Shown here in pieces: positions 48,714 to 61,313 of a DNA stretch of 64,000 nt. The DNA comes from Rossellomorea pakistanensis (GTDB lineage Bacteria > Bacillota > Bacilli > Bacillales > Bacillaceae_B). The position numbers were made by a program, and so were the translations under genes. The notes below the pieces were generated by a model. It was not told the DNA's origin and made no database searches. It was given only the letters and a program-made list of their open reading frames with translations. Position 1 is the stretch's first letter, and each line of letters opens with the position of its first letter. Where the stretch lies: contig NZ_JAFBDZ010000001.1 of NCBI RefSeq assembly GCF_016908495.1, positions 1,240,001 to 1,304,000 of the forward strand. Reading direction: 5' to 3'.

Positions 48714-51347
48714 TTAAACGGATTTAACCCATTCTTCTACAAATTGTAGAGCTGAATCGAGTTTTTCTGGGTTTTTTCCTCCTGCTTGTGCCATATCAGG
48801 TCGACCTCCGCCGCCTCCGCCACAGCGAGTAGCAACTTCTTTTACAAGTTTCCCAGCATGGTATCCATTTTCTACAAGATCCTTCGTGACACCTGCTGTA
48901 ATATTCACTTTCTCACCTTGCACACTACCTAAAACGACGATGGAGGACCCTAATTTACTTTTTAAATCATCCACCATATTTCTTAAATTATTCATATCAG
49001 TAGCGGCTACCTTTGCTGACAATACTTTTACACCTGCTACATCTTTCACTTGATCAGTTAAACTACCTGCTTCAATGTTGGACAACTTTGTTGATAATGA
49101 TTCATTTTCCCGTTGAAGATCTTTCATTTCAGAAAGCAGTCCATCTATTCTTGTCAAAATTTCATTTGGTTTAGCTTTGATCTTTTCAGCAGCCTGATTT
49201 AATAGAGAAACTTGATCAGTCAGAAGTTTATAAGCCGCTTCTCCTGTTACCGCTTCAATTCTTCTAGTCCCTGCTCCGATTCCAGTTTCGGTTACAATTT
49301 TGAAAAGGCCGATAGCAGCTGTATTATCGACATGACAGCCTCCACAAAGCTCAAGACTATAGTCTCCTACAGAAACCACTCTGACTTCGTCTCCATACTT
49401 TTCACCAAAAAGTGCCATTGCTCCCATTTCTTTCGCTTCTGCTAGCGATTTATACTCAGTTTGAACAGAAAGGCTGTTCCACACTTTATCATTTACAATC
49501 TTTTCAATTTTTTCAATTTCTTCTTTTGTCACACTTCCAAAATGAGAGAAGTCAAATCGTAAGCGGTCTGTTTCTACTAGAGAACCAGCCTGATTAACGT
49601 GGTTTCCAAGCGTATCTTTTAAGGCTTGATGTAAAAGATGTGTAGCTGTATGATTTTTGATAATTTTACCACGTGAGCTCACATTTACCGAAGCAAGAAC
49701 GTCATCATTCAATTTTATGGTTCCACTTTCAACAGTAGCAGTATGAAGATTTTGTCCATTTGGTGCTTTTCTAACATCTTTAACAGCTATACGTACTAAA
49801 TCATTTTCCACAATCCCTTTATCACCAATCTGCCCGCCACTTTCTGCGTAAAACGGTGTTTTATCCAGTATGAATTGAATTTCTTGTCCTTCATGAGCCT
49901 CTTCCGCATGCATTTTATTTATAAGCAATGTGACAACTTTTGATTCTGTTTTCAATTGGTCATAGCCTACAAATTGACTTGAAACTTTCTCGTCACCAAG
50001 TACTCCACCTTGAATCTGCATACTACCGACATCCTGTCTTGCTGCACGAGCACGCTGACGCTGTAATTTCATTTGTTCTTCAAAACCAGCTTGATCAACA
50101 GACATACCTTCTTCTTCTGCAAATTCTTCCGTTAACTCCACTGGGAATCCGTAAGTGTCATATAATCTGAATACTTCTTCACCCGGAATCATCGAGCTGC
50201 CCTTTTCTTTTTCCTTTTTAATAACAGAAGATAGAATGGAAAGCCCTTCATTTAAGGTTTCATGGAAGCGGTCTTCTTCATTCTTGACAACTTTTTGGAT
50301 AAAATCCGCTTTCTCTTTAACTTCTGGGTAGAAATCAACCATGATTTCAGAAACAATTGGGACCAAATCATACATAAATGGTTGATTGATTCCAATTTGT
50401 TTTGCATAGCGTACTGCACGACGAAGCAGTCTTCTTAGGACATACCCACGACCTTCGTTGGAAGGCAAGGCACCATCACTAATGGCAAAGGTGACAGTTC
50501 TAATATGGTCGGCAATGATTTTAAATGCAATGTCTTTTTCAGTTGTTAATCCGTACTTTTCACCTGATAATTTTTCAGTAGCACGAATGATTGGCATAAA
50601 CAGGTCAGTATCAAAATTAGTTGGTACTTCTTGCACCACGCAAGCCATACGCTCTAATCCCATTCCAGTATCAATGTTTTTCTTAGGAAGAGGAGTATAT
50701 GTATGATCAGGATTATGATTAAACTGGGAGAAAACTAAATTCCACACCTCTAAATAACGATCATTTTCACCACCTGGATATAACTCTGGATCATTCGGAT
50801 CCTCCCCATATTCTGATCCACGATCATAGAAAATTTCTGTGTTTGGTCCACTTGGTCCTTCACCGATATCCCAGAAATTCCCTTCGATACGAATAATTCT
50901 TTCTGCTGGAATACCAACTGTATCACTCCAGATTGTATAAGCTTCATTGTCTTCTGGATGGATTGTAACTGATAGTTTTTCAGGGTCAAAACCAATCCAT
51001 TTTTTATCTGTTAAAAACTCCCAAGCCCAGATTATCGCTTCCTTTTTAAAATATTCACCAATAGAGAAGTTTCCTAACATTTCAAAGAAAGTATGATGCC
51101 GAGCTGTCTTTCCAACATTTTCAATATCATTCGTTCTAATCGATTTTTGAGCATTTACAATACGAGGATTTTCAGGAATGACCCGGCCATCAAAATATTT
51201 CTTTAGTGTTGCAACACCACTATTAATCCATAGTAGGGAAGGATCTTCATGAGGTACTAATGATGCACTTGGCTCGACTCTATGTCCTTTTTCTTTAAAA
51301 AAATCAAGAAACCTTTGACGAATTTCAGCACCCGTTAAATGATTCAT
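48714..51347 (-). CDS. alaS: alanyl-tRNA synthetase
   Basis: Class II synthetase charging tRNA-Ala. Catalytic core with [16 protein letters not shown] and [10 protein letters not shown], the editing domain with [11 protein letters not shown] and the CGGCHVDN zinc site, and a C-Ala domain ending [15 protein letters not shown]; 877 residues. ATG 51347 follows AAAGGAGG. Expression is controlled by a T-box leader at 51558-51852; an R1 repeat lies between leader and start codon. Confidence 0.98.
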   Translation of the reverse strand: MNHLTGAEIRQRFLDFFKEKGHRVEPSASLVPHEDPSLLWINSGVATLKKYFDGRVIPENPRIVNAQKSIRTNDIENVGKTARHHTFFEMLGNFSIGEYFKKEAIIWAWEFLTDKKWIGFDPEKLSVTIHPEDNEAYTIWSDTVGIPAERIIRIEGNFWDIGEGPSGPNTEIFYDRGSEYGEDPNDPELYPGGENDRYLEVWNLVFSQFNHNPDHTYTPLPKKNIDTGMGLERMACVVQEVPTNFDTDLFMPIIRATEKLSGEKYGLTTEKDIAFKIIADHIRTVTFAISDGALPSNEGRGYVLRRLLRRAVRYAKQIGINQPFMYDLVPIVSEIMVDFYPEVKEKADFIQKVVKNEEDRFHETLNEGLSILSSVIKKEKEKGSSMIPGEEVFRLYDTYGFPVELTEEFAEEEGMSVDQAGFEEQMKLQRQRARAARQDVGSMQIQGGVLGDEKVSSQFVGYDQLKTESKVVTLLINKMHAEEAHEGQEIQFILDKTPFYAESGGQIGDKGIVENDLVRIAVKDVRKAPNGQNLHTATVESGTIKLNDDVLASVNVSSRGKIIKNHTATHLLHQALKDTLGNHVNQAGSLVETDRLRFDFSHFGSVTKEEIEKIEKIVNDKVWNSLSVQTEYKSLAEAKEMGAMALFGEKYGDEVRVVSVGDYSLELCGGCHVDNTAAIGLFKIVTETGIGAGTRRIEAVTGEAAYKLLTDQVSLLNQAAEKIKAKPNEILTRIDGLLSEMKDLQRENESLSTKLSNIEAGSLTDQVKDVAGVKVLSAKVAATDMNNLRNMVDDLKSKLGSSIVVLGSVQGEKVNITAGVTKDLVENGYHAGKLVKEVATRCGGGGGGRPDMAQAGGKNPEKLDSALQFVEEWVKSV

Positions 51348-51383
51348 TATTTTTCCTCCTTTTATCTAATGAAAACAAGAAAT

Positions 51384-51553
51384 GCGGAAGCGCCTCTGAT
51401 AAGGGGTGAAAGGCTAAGTACACCACGTCCTGTGGCAACGCCTTTCTAACCTACGTACTGAGGCCACCAACAAGCAAACGAGTCATGAAGGAAGAGTGAT
51501 TTTTCCTTCATTCATGGTTTAGCTTATGTTTCCAGGGGCTAGGTACTGGGCTA
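51384..51553. repeat. repeat family R1, long form, inside alaS leader
   Basis: ATGCGGAAGCGCCTCTGATA, then CCACGTCCTGTGGCAACG and CTTTCTAACCTACGTA shared with the 8204-8380 copy, then the central hairpin CATGAAGGAA / TTCCTTCATTCATG and CAGGGGCTAGGTAC. It ends about 5 bp from the T-box terminator T run and 37 bp before alaS. Confidence 0.82.
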
Positions 51554-51557
51554 GAAC

Positions 51558-51852
51558 AAAAAAAGCCCCCATCCCTGGTCAGGGACGAGAGCTTTACTCG
51601 CGGTACCACCCTGGTTATGAGAAAATTGCTGACTTTTGTGTCAGTCTCCACTGTATAATTCAGTCTTTCTCATCACTTGGAAACCTTAACGCGGCATACG
51701 GCAGGTATTATCTGCACTCAGGATTAGCGTTCTGTTATCCTTCATCTAGAATTTCTTTCAGCCAAGGAAATTCCTCTCTTCTGTATCGTTAAATACGTAG
51801 ATGGACTATAACATACTCGATCCGTCAATGTTTTCATTTATATTTATTGTAT
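51558..51852 (-). promoter_or_regulatory. T-box riboswitch leader of alaS
   Basis: On the minus strand the leader has AGAGAGGAATTTCC with its apical hairpin (51780-51740), a likely specifier GCT (Ala, 51728-51726) in AGAACGCTAATCCTGAGTG, the T-box AGGGTGGTACCGCG (51612-51599), and a terminator GCTCTCGTCCCTG / CAGGGATGGGGGC followed by seven T (51593-51558). Uncharged tRNA-Ala would favour the antiterminator and allow alaS expression. The specifier is my reading; a nearby GCA is a less likely alternative. Confidence 0.93.
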
Positions 51853-51859
51853 AACTCGA

Positions 51860-51888
51860 ATTATAGAAATTTCATTTGCATTTGTCAA
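51860..51888 (-). promoter_or_regulatory. alaS promoter, full consensus
   Basis: Minus strand TTGACA (51888-51883), 17-nt spacer, TATAAT (51865-51860): a perfect sigma-A promoter. Transcription would start near 51853, just before the T-box leader. It lies 7 bp beyond the yrrI stop. Confidence 0.9.
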
Positions 51889-51894
51889 TGTCGT

Positions 51895-52968
51895 TTACGA
51901 TTTTGATGCAACAAAATGTGTCCTTGCATGAATACAGACTACTTTCAGCATTGCTAATAATGGAACCGCAACAATCAGCCCTATTACTCCACCTATTTCC
52001 CCTCCAAGCACTAATGCTCCCATTATAAACAACGGATGCATATGAAGACTTTTCCCGACTATAAGTGGAGAAAGGATATTCCCCTCAAGAAACTGAAGGC
52101 CGAGAACAACGATGACAACATATATCACCATATGACCAGATACTGTACTAGCAATCACCGCTGCAGGAATGGCTCCAATAATCGGTCCAAAGTAAGGGAT
52201 TACATTTGTTATACCAATAATAATGCCTAGCAATAATGGATATTTCATTCCCATCAGCCAAAGGGAAAGAGCTGCTAAAGAACCAATAATAAGACACACA
52301 AGTAATTGACCTCTTATATATCCTCCTAATGATTCATCTAAATCATGTATAAATTTTTTCCCACTTTCCCTCCATTTAATCGGAGTTAAATACCAAGCTG
52401 CTTTTTTCACATGATAAAAATCTTTTAACAAATAAAAAGAAATAAAAGGAACGATAATGATTAGAAATAAACTATTTAAAAATTTCATAACACCTGAAAG
52501 TACAAGTTTTAATAATCCGTTAAGCCACTTCTCAAAGGACTCTATTCTTGCATCCAATTCATGCTGAATACCATCTGGCCATGTAGATGTTTGTTTCTGA
52601 ATAAATGTAAGCCACTTTTGATATTGATCTGTAAAAAGAGAAGCATTTTCTGATAAATCCCTTAACTGATGGATAATGATTGGAATGCCTTTATAAATAG
52701 CATACCCCGTTCCTCCAAAAAACAATATATAGATAAGCAAGGTTGCAATGGCTCTATGAATTCCTGCTTTATGCAAGTTTTCGACGATGGGATGAAGGAG
52801 ATATGTAATAAATCCTCCAAGTAAAAAAGGAAATAAGGCAATAGCTAACACTTTCAAAATTGGTTTCCATACAGGCGTTAATAAGTATAAAAAATATAAT
52901 AAAATAAAGACGAAAAGTGCAATAGCAAGTCTGTATAACCATTTAATATGCGTTGGTCGATCACTCAA
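51895..52968 (-). CDS. yrrI: AI-2E family transporter YrrI
   Basis: 357 residues with about eight membrane segments (for example IALFVFILLYFLYLLTPVW and IVPFISFYLLKDFY). The PF01594 family contains proposed autoinducer exporters and Na+/H+ antiporters, so the substrate here is open. The start is TTG 52968, six bases after GGAGGG; the longer frame to 53040 lies upstream of that site. It is preceded by a half R3 repeat. Confidence 0.88.
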   Translation of the reverse strand: MSDRPTHIKWLYRLAIALFVFILLYFLYLLTPVWKPILKVLAIALFPFLLGGFITYLLHPIVENLHKAGIHRAIATLLIYILFFGGTGYAIYKGIPIIIHQLRDLSENASLFTDQYQKWLTFIQKQTSTWPDGIQHELDARIESFEKWLNGLLKLVLSGVMKFLNSLFLIIIVPFISFYLLKDFYHVKKAAWYLTPIKWRESGKKFIHDLDESLGGYIRGQLLVCLIIGSLAALSLWLMGMKYPLLLGIIIGITNVIPYFGPIIGAIPAAVIASTVSGHMVIYVVIVVLGLQFLEGNILSPLIVGKSLHMHPLFIMGALVLGGEIGGVIGLIVAVPLLAMLKVVCIHARTHFVASKS

Positions 52969-53022
52969 TATTATCCCTCCCTTCTTCTCTTTAGTTTTAG
53001 AAGAGTAGTGGATTTTATTCTT

Positions 53023-53082
53023 ATCCTTTCGCTCAACCAACTAACTCTTTTTCAAATAACAACAATGTTTACGAAAACAGCC
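53023..53082. repeat. repeat family R3, left half in reverse orientation
   Basis: The reverse complement reads GGCTGTTTTCGTAAACATTG, TTGTTATTTGAAAAAGAG and TTGGTTGAGCGAAAGGAT, a close match to 18937-19000. It ends about 40 bp after the small-gene stop region's terminator and lies in the yrrI upstream region, where it may carry or disrupt promoter sequence. Confidence 0.7.
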
Positions 53083-53089
53083 TTTAATA

Positions 53090-53132
53090 ACAAAAAAATG
53101 CACATGAGATTTTGTGACAATCTCATGTGCAT
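53090..53132 (-). terminator. terminator after the DUF3918 gene
   Basis: Minus strand ATGCACATGAGATT / AATCTCATGTGCAT stem (53132-53098) followed by seven T: a very strong terminator. Confidence 0.92.
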
Positions 53133-53176
53133 AATATAGCCCCGTTTCCTTAATGGGACATGGTTTAATTCAAAGA

Positions 53177-53308
53177 CTAAAAGGCTTTTCTCATTTGCTT
53201 TCTAAGTTTCTTCCAGTTTCTCTTGCTGAACATATTCGAACGATTTGAATATACACTTGTTGCAATACCTGCTCCAAATCCGAGTATGGAAGCGAACGTT
53301 TTATTCAA
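53177..53308 (-). CDS. yrzQ: DUF3918 family small protein
   Basis: 43 residues: MNKTFASILGFGAGIATSVY then a basic tail (FSKRNWKKLRKQMRKAF). The Gly-rich hydrophobic head and Lys/Arg-rich end match the DUF3918 family; in B. subtilis yrzQ lies at this position next to yrzR. TTG 53308 follows GGGGTG by six bases. Function unknown. Confidence 0.75.
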   Translation of the reverse strand: MNKTFASILGFGAGIATSVYSNRSNMFSKRNWKKLRKQMRKAF

Positions 53309-53324
53309 GAAAAGCACCCCTCTT

Positions 53325-53513
53325 TTAGCTCAAGTGGCGTTCTTCCTCATCAAATAAATCGTCTAATGAACTTAATGACCCATCTTCCTCAACTTGATGG
53401 GTATGAATGATCCCTTTGGTTATCGAAAGTTCAATAAAACAACCCCAACAGTAATATTGGTTGATTCCAATCTTGCCTATATCTTTACATCGGCAATTCG
53501 GACATTGCATCAT
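53325..53513 (-). CDS. yrzR: YrzR, small zinc-ribbon-like protein
   Basis: 62 residues with two CxxC pairs, CPNCRCKDIGKIG and YYCWGC, likely a zinc ribbon, and an acidic C terminus (SSLDDLFDEEE). The family and location match YrzR; no role is known. The start ATG 53513 follows GAGGTG by nine bases (MMQCPNC). Shares a transcript with the DUF3918 gene 17 bp downstream. Confidence 0.82.
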   Translation of the reverse strand: MMQCPNCRCKDIGKIGINQYYCWGCFIELSITKGIIHTHQVEEDGSLSSLDDLFDEEERHLS

Positions 53514-53699
53514 CGTACAGGACACCTCACACTTTAGCCAGAGTCAGGAAAGGATTCCTTCTTCATAGCATTCTTTTCCTGTACCATTCTTTCCTAAATT
53601 ACTGCTGGTTATACTCATTTTGAGGAAGAACATGTTAACCATTAGTAGTGTCCATAAATGCTGATTCGCATTTTAGGAACATCCTTAGTTTTTCTTTGT

Positions 53700-56099
53700 T
53701 TACATGAAATCATAAGGAGTAACGTTTTCCATACCAATCATTGGGTCTGTGTCCATTAATTTATTTTGAAAACCTTCTGATGTATCTTGATCATCTGAAT
53801 TGTTTTGTAATTGTTCCGTTACACTCTTTAATATTTGAAGCTTTTGAAGTAATCCTGTTTTCCGCTGGGTATCTTCTTGTCGTTCCACCCCAATCCTTAA
53901 TGCTTGTTCTTCACCACATAGGATTAAAAAGTTTTTACTCCTTGTAATGGCGGTATAAAGTAAATTTCTTCTAAGCATTCGAAAATAGCTTTTGACTACA
54001 GGAAGGATCACGATAGGAAATTCACTGCCTTGTGATTTGTGAATGGAACAGCAGTAGGCTAAGGTGATTTGATTCAAGTCTTGTCTAGTGTAGGTAACCT
54101 CATTACCTTCATAGGAAACAATAAGCATGTCTTGTTTTTCTGTATTTTCTTTTGCATAGAATACAGAAACGACCTCACCCATATCTCCATTAAAGACATT
54201 GCTTTCCGGCTGATTGACTAATTGGAGTACTTTATCTCCAATTCGATACTTCACGTCCCCAAAGGATAACTCTTTCCGTTTTCCTTCAGAATTACTATTA
54301 AAAATCTCCTGGAGCATTTCGTTTAATTTATCTATCCCTGCAGGTCCTCGATACATTGGGGCTAGTACTTGGATATCCTTTGCACTGTACCCTTTTTTCT
54401 TCGCATTTTCGACAACCTTTTTAATAACCTCAAGGACTTGAGAAGTAGAACATTGAATAAAGGATCGATCTTTTTGTTGTTGAACTATATTAGCTGGGAG
54501 TTTTCCATCCTTCATTTCATGTGCCATTTCTATGATTGAAGACCCTTCACCTTGACGATATATATCTGTTAAATGAACGGTTGGAATGACGCCTGAGCTG
54601 ATTAAATCTTTCAACACCTGTCCAGGACCAACGGATGGAAGCTGGTCCTCATCCCCAACCAGGATTACCTGTATATCGTCTGGTAAGGACTTGAATAATT
54701 GATGGGCGAGCCATGTATCTACCATTGACATTTCATCCACAATAAGAAGCTTCCCTTCAATTGAACGATCTTCATCATGGTCAAAACCTTCTTGTCCGTT
54801 CCATCCAAGGAGCCGATGAATAGTCATTGCTGGCAAGCCAGTCGATTCTGTCATCCTTTTTGCTGCCCTACCAGTTGGAGCTGTTAAAAGAACTGGAAAT
54901 GGTTCGTCCTTATATTCCTTTGGTTCAAGGGAACATCCGTGTAATTCTGCGTATAGCTCGACAATTCCATTAATAACGGTTGTCTTTCCAGTACCTGGTC
55001 CTCCTGTAAGGATCATCATTGGAGACATTAGCGCTGTCTCAATGGCTTCTCGTTGCGATGGAGCATATTGTACTCCAAGTCTATCTTCAAGCTTTCCTAA
55101 TGCTAATAGGAATTCGGATTGAGGAAATTGGTCTTCGTATTGTTCTTGCTTAAGAATCGTTTCAATATTACTGACGATTCCTTTTTCCGAAAAGAACAAA
55201 GATGGAAGGTATACATTGGTTTCTTCTCCAATAATCTTTCCTTCTTCTTCAAGCTTGATGATCTCGTTTGAAATCTCCGTAAATGCGATGGTCTCTTTTT
55301 GGCTGTTTTCTAATAATGCTTTTACTTTCAATAATAATTGTTCTGTTTCCGAATAAACATGGCCTTCTTGAAGGGAGGTTTGTTCGAGAGTATATAAACA
55401 GGCCGCTTTAATCCTGTCAGGGTGACTTCCTGTAATGCCGAGCTTTGCCCCAAGTTCATCCGCTCGTCCAAATCCGATTCCTTCAATATCCTCAACAAGA
55501 CGATAAGGATTTTTATTAATGATTTCAAGTGTTTGCTCTTTATATTCCTGATAAATTTTCATCGATAATTGTGGACCAAATCCATACTGATTTAAACTGA
55601 TCATGACTCTTTCTAACCCTTGGTGCTCCATGAGAGAGTCATACAAGTCCTTTGCTTTATCAGGTGGAAGCTTTGGAATGTCATCTAAGAGTGATGGATT
55701 CGCTAGGATCTTACTAATCGCATTTTCTCCGAGCTGTTTAACAATTTTTTCAGCTGTTTTTTTCCCGATACCTTTAAACATCTCGCTCGATAGATATTGG
55801 ATAACCCCTTGCTTTGTTTGTGGAATTTCTTTCTTAAAATGCTTAGCTTGGAATTGCATACCAAATTTAGGGTGATCTTGAAATCCCCCGTAAAAAGTAT
55901 AGGTTTCCTGTTCATGAATTTTAGGGAAATGACCTGTAATCACAGCTTCCTTGTCGTCATATTCATCATTCGTTTCATCCACGCGAATGCGAATGACTGA
56001 ATACATATTCGATTCATTATGGAAAATCGTGATGATATGTCTTCCTTTAATGTATATTTCATTATCATCAAACAGCTCCAATGAGTCCTGCTGGCTCAT
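53700..56099 (-). CDS. recD2: ATP-dependent RecD2-like DNA helicase
   Basis: A 5'-3' superfamily 1B helicase acting without RecBC, involved in repair and fork progress. An N-terminal OB/HhH part (FKGIGKKTAEKIVKQLG) precedes the motor with Walker A GGPGTGKTT, motif Ia, Walker B LLIVDEMSMVD and motif VI CSIHKSQGSEFP ... YTAITRSK. 799 residues, normal for the long RecD2 group. Starts 18 bp after yrrB. B. subtilis name yrrC. Confidence 0.94.
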   Translation of the reverse strand: MSQQDSLELFDDNEIYIKGRHIITIFHNESNMYSVIRIRVDETNDEYDDKEAVITGHFPKIHEQETYTFYGGFQDHPKFGMQFQAKHFKKEIPQTKQGVIQYLSSEMFKGIGKKTAEKIVKQLGENAISKILANPSLLDDIPKLPPDKAKDLYDSLMEHQGLERVMISLNQYGFGPQLSMKIYQEYKEQTLEIINKNPYRLVEDIEGIGFGRADELGAKLGITGSHPDRIKAACLYTLEQTSLQEGHVYSETEQLLLKVKALLENSQKETIAFTEISNEIIKLEEEGKIIGEETNVYLPSLFFSEKGIVSNIETILKQEQYEDQFPQSEFLLALGKLEDRLGVQYAPSQREAIETALMSPMMILTGGPGTGKTTVINGIVELYAELHGCSLEPKEYKDEPFPVLLTAPTGRAAKRMTESTGLPAMTIHRLLGWNGQEGFDHDEDRSIEGKLLIVDEMSMVDTWLAHQLFKSLPDDIQVILVGDEDQLPSVGPGQVLKDLISSGVIPTVHLTDIYRQGEGSSIIEMAHEMKDGKLPANIVQQQKDRSFIQCSTSQVLEVIKKVVENAKKKGYSAKDIQVLAPMYRGPAGIDKLNEMLQEIFNSNSEGKRKELSFGDVKYRIGDKVLQLVNQPESNVFNGDMGEVVSVFYAKENTEKQDMLIVSYEGNEVTYTRQDLNQITLAYCCSIHKSQGSEFPIVILPVVKSYFRMLRRNLLYTAITRSKNFLILCGEEQALRIGVERQEDTQRKTGLLQKLQILKSVTEQLQNNSDDQDTSEGFQNKLMDTDPMIGMENVTPYDFM

Positions 56100-56116
56100 T
56101 TAGAGTCCCCCCTTAC

Positions 56117-56788
56117 TTACGACTCTTCAGGATTATTTAGCTTTTCCATCATTTTTTTGCCATATCCTGCAAGCATATGGTCTGGTTGTATGGCTAATGC
56201 CCGATCAAAGCATTCATTCGCCTTTTTAACATCTTCTTTATATCCTGCATAGGCTACCCCTAAATTATAATAAGCATCTGCGTGTTTAGGGTCTTTTTCA
56301 ACAACCGTTGTTAATTCCTTAATCGCTTCTTCATATGATTCGACTTTTGCAAGGCATAGTCCGAACTGGAACCTGGCTTCATTGTCTTCAGGGTTTAATT
56401 CAATACTTCTTTGTAAATAGGGAAGGGCAAATTTCGGTTGTTCTAAATTAATTAATGACATGCCTAACATAAAGTAGACATCTTCATTTTCAACACCTTT
56501 TTGGATGGCTTGTTCATAATGGTTTTTAGCTCCATTAAAGTCCTCCTGATTATAAAGCAAGTTTCCTAGGGAGTAATAAGCTGCACCTGCTTGACTATCT
56601 AAAGATATCGCTCTTTCAAAAAACTTTTGTGCTTTTTCTAATTCACCGACTGTGGTAAGAACGTTACCAAAATTTATGTATGCAACAGGATCGGTAGGAT
56701 TTTCTTCAATTGCTTCTGAAAAATACTTTACCGCTTCCTCCATTTTTCCTTCTTGTAAGGCTTGAATACCTTGTTGGTTTTTGTCCAT
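56117..56788 (-). CDS. yrrB: tetratricopeptide repeat protein YrrB
   Basis: 223 residues composed of about six TPR units (for example AVKYFSEAIEENPTDPVAYI, AKNHYEQAIQKG, PYLQRSIELNPEDNEAR, DAYYNLGVAY). It is a scaffold without catalytic motif; B. subtilis YrrB has a solved TPR structure and unknown partner. ATG 56788 follows GAGGTG by six bases. It lies between mnmA and recD2. Confidence 0.9.
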   Translation of the reverse strand: MDKNQQGIQALQEGKMEEAVKYFSEAIEENPTDPVAYINFGNVLTTVGELEKAQKFFERAISLDSQAGAAYYSLGNLLYNQEDFNGAKNHYEQAIQKGVENEDVYFMLGMSLINLEQPKFALPYLQRSIELNPEDNEARFQFGLCLAKVESYEEAIKELTTVVEKDPKHADAYYNLGVAYAGYKEDVKKANECFDRALAIQPDHMLAGYGKKMMEKLNNPEES

Positions 56789-56875
56789 ATGTAACACCTC
56801 TATGTTTTGTTATTTGTAGTATATCATAGGTTCTTGTTCAAAAGCGTCTTTACGGATACTGACCTTATTCACATA

Positions 56876-56920
56876 AAGAAAGACTGACAAGTAGGAATGA
56901 TTCTCTACTATATCAGTCTC
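56876..56920 (-). terminator. terminator after mnmA
   Basis: Minus strand AGAGACTGA / TCAGTCTTT outer stem with AGTAG/CTACT nested (56920-56880), followed by CTTTATG. 5 bp after the mnmA stop. Confidence 0.7.
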
Positions 56921-56924
56921 TTCT

Positions 56925-59217
<2,293 letters not shown>

Positions 59218-59251
59218 TTTGCGTCCCTCCTTTCTTTACACTTCCTGTATC

Positions 59252-59671
59252 TTAAATATAAAACATATATGCGTCTGATTCGCCTTCATCCGTGTAGCCG
59301 GCCAGATCTTCAATCGTCGTATTATCCAATACATCCTTAACGGCATCACGAATCCGAATCCATAATTCCCGCTTAGCAGGTTCTTCATTTTCGATCCCTT
59401 CAACAGGACTAATCGGTCCTTCCAATACCCTGATAATATCCCCTGCTGAAATTTCTGTTGGTTCATTTCCTAGGACATAACCACCATATGCTCCTCTAAT
59501 GCTTTTTACTAAACCAGCATTTCGAAGAGGAGCAATTAATTGTTCTAAGTAATGTTCTGATAAGGAATGGGTTTGAGCAATTGATTTTAATGACGTTGGC
59601 CCTTCCCCATGCCTTTTCGCTAATTCAATCATAATCGTCAAGCCATAACGGCCTTTTGTTGAAATCTTCAT
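59252..59671 (-). CDS. cymR: Rrf2-family cysteine metabolism repressor CymR
   Basis: Master repressor of cysteine and sulfur genes; with CysK it represses operons such as yrrT-mtnN-mccAB when cysteine is abundant. Winged helix MKISTKGRYGLTIMIELA through SEHYLEQLIAPLRNAG and a C-terminal ELWIRIRDAVKDVLDNTT; 139 residues, nearly the same as B. subtilis CymR. No Fe-S cysteine triad is present, unlike IscR. ATG 59671 follows GAGGTG by eight bases; the longer frame was rejected. Confidence 0.96.
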   Translation of the reverse strand: MKISTKGRYGLTIMIELAKRHGEGPTSLKSIAQTHSLSEHYLEQLIAPLRNAGLVKSIRGAYGGYVLGNEPTEISAGDIIRVLEGPISPVEGIENEEPAKRELWIRIRDAVKDVLDNTTIEDLAGYTDEGESDAYMFYI

Positions 59672-59732
59672 CCTTTTTGCACCTCGATTACTATATCTCA
59701 CATAAATCCTATTTGTATTATTGACTTTTGCT

Positions 59733-59741
59733 ATTATAGCA
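59733..59741 (-). promoter_or_regulatory. cymR extended -10 promoter
   Basis: Minus strand TGC-TATAAT (59741-59733), an extended -10 with a perfect hexamer; the -35 is poor. It lies 62 bp before cymR, opposite the divergent rarA. Confidence 0.5.
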
Positions 59742-59857
59742 TAATCCTTTCCTCTATTAAAAAGGAATACCCCTCTAATAAACACCTTCGTTTCCATCTT
59801 CATAGAAATATGATAGATTTAAGAGAGATACGAGAACATCAGTTTGGAGAGATGTTA

Positions 59858-61132
59858 ATGACAAATAAACCGTTAGCCTTCCGAATGAGACCGAGGACAA
59901 TTGATGAGATTATCGGACAATCACACCTTGTTGGAGAAGGAAAAATAATTAATCGAATGGTACAAGCAAAACAGCTTTCCTCCATGATTCTATATGGATC
60001 ACCAGGGATCGGAAAAACGAGTATTGCAAGTGCTATTGCCGGTAGTACAAAATTTGCTTTCAGAACATTAAATGCTGTTACAAATAATAAGAAAGACATG
60101 CAAATTGTTGCAGAAGAGGCGAAAATGTCTGGAAAAGTCATCTTACTATTAGATGAAGTCCACCGCTTAGATAAGGCAAAACAAGATTTCCTTCTTCCAT
60201 ACTTGGAAAATGGAATGATTGTGTTAATCGGGGCAACAACAAGTAACCCTTACCACGCTATCAATCCTGCGATCAGAAGTAGATGTCAAATTTTTGAATT
60301 ACAGCCACTTTCAATAGAAGAAATGAAAATAGCCTTAAAACGGGCATTAGAAAATGAAGATCGTGGGCTTGGGAGCGAAACAATAGAAGTGAGCGAAGAG
60401 GCTCTTCACCATTTTGCTCAATCATCAAATGGGGATGTTAGAAGCTCATTAAACGCATTGGAACTTGCGGTACTTTCAACCGAAAAAAATGAAAATGGAA
60501 AGATCTATATCGACGTTACCATCGCAGAGGAATGCCTTCAGAAAAAGAGCTTTACTCACGATAAAGATGGGGATGGCCACTATGATGTCCTTAGTGCATT
60601 TCAAAAATCCATTCGTGGAAGTGATGTTAATGCCGCTCTTCATTATTTAGGAAGACTGGTGGAAGCAGGAGATTTACCAAGCATTTCACGGCGATTACTT
60701 GTCATCGCTTACGAGGATATCGGCTTGGCAAGCCCACAGGCAGGACCAAGAACATTAGCAGCAGTGGAAACAGCAGAGAAAATTGGATTTCCTGAAGCGA
60801 GAATTCCTCTAGCATCGGTTGTGATCGAACTTTGTTTGTCACCGAAATCAAATTCAGCCATTAAAGCCATCGATTCTGCATTAGAAGATATCCGAGCTGG
60901 TAAAAGCGGTGAGGTTCCCAAGCATTTAAAGGATGCTCATTACCAAGGAGCTAAAGCATTAGGCAGAGGAATTGAGTACAAATATCCTCATGATTATGAT
61001 TCAGGGTGGGTACCACAGCAATATTTACCAAATACGATTAAAAACGCTCAATATTATGACCCTAAATCAACAGGGAAATTTGAACAAGCTCTAGCAGGAG
61101 TTTATGAAAAAATTAATAAAGGGAAAAGATAG
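59858..61132 (+). CDS. rarA: replication-associated recombination protein A (RarA/MgsA)
   Basis: A clamp-loader-like AAA+ ATPase acting at stalled forks. Walker A GSPGIGKTS (residues 47-55), Walker B LLDEVHRLD, sensor 1 GATTSNPYHAINPAI, and the tetramerisation and C-terminal domain (DPKSTGKFEQALAGVY). 424 residues from ATG 59858, eight bases after GGAG; ATG 59852 and a longer start at 59810 are possible but less well placed. B. subtilis name yrvN. Confidence 0.94.
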   Translation: MTNKPLAFRMRPRTIDEIIGQSHLVGEGKIINRMVQAKQLSSMILYGSPGIGKTSIASAIAGSTKFAFRTLNAVTNNKKDMQIVAEEAKMSGKVILLLDEVHRLDKAKQDFLLPYLENGMIVLIGATTSNPYHAINPAIRSRCQIFELQPLSIEEMKIALKRALENEDRGLGSETIEVSEEALHHFAQSSNGDVRSSLNALELAVLSTEKNENGKIYIDVTIAEECLQKKSFTHDKDGDGHYDVLSAFQKSIRGSDVNAALHYLGRLVEAGDLPSISRRLLVIAYEDIGLASPQAGPRTLAAVETAEKIGFPEARIPLASVVIELCLSPKSNSAIKAIDSALEDIRAGKSGEVPKHLKDAHYQGAKALGRGIEYKYPHDYDSGWVPQQYLPNTIKNAQYYDPKSTGKFEQALAGVYEKINKGKR

Positions 61133-61142
61133 ATAAACAATA

Positions 61143-61246
61143 GAAAGGCTGTTCAATTAGGGTCAGGAACCACTCATCAATGTAAAGAAGATGCTATCCA
61201 TCTATTGCAGTTATGGTCCTAATCCTTGATTTTAGGACAGCCCTTT
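61143..61246. repeat. repeat family R2, copy D (after rarA)
   Basis: AAAGGCTGTTC (61144) pairs with AGGACAGCCCTTT (to 61246); inner TTAGGGTCAGGAACCAC pairs with TTATGGTCCTAATCC. T-rich tail TTGTTTT follows on the plus strand, so it probably terminates rarA, whose stop is 11 bp upstream. Confidence 0.82.
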
Positions 61247-61313
61247 GTTTTATGAGTATTATCAGATGATAAGTTTAAGTCCCCTTTTTGAATATATCCC
61301 CGAAAATTAACAT

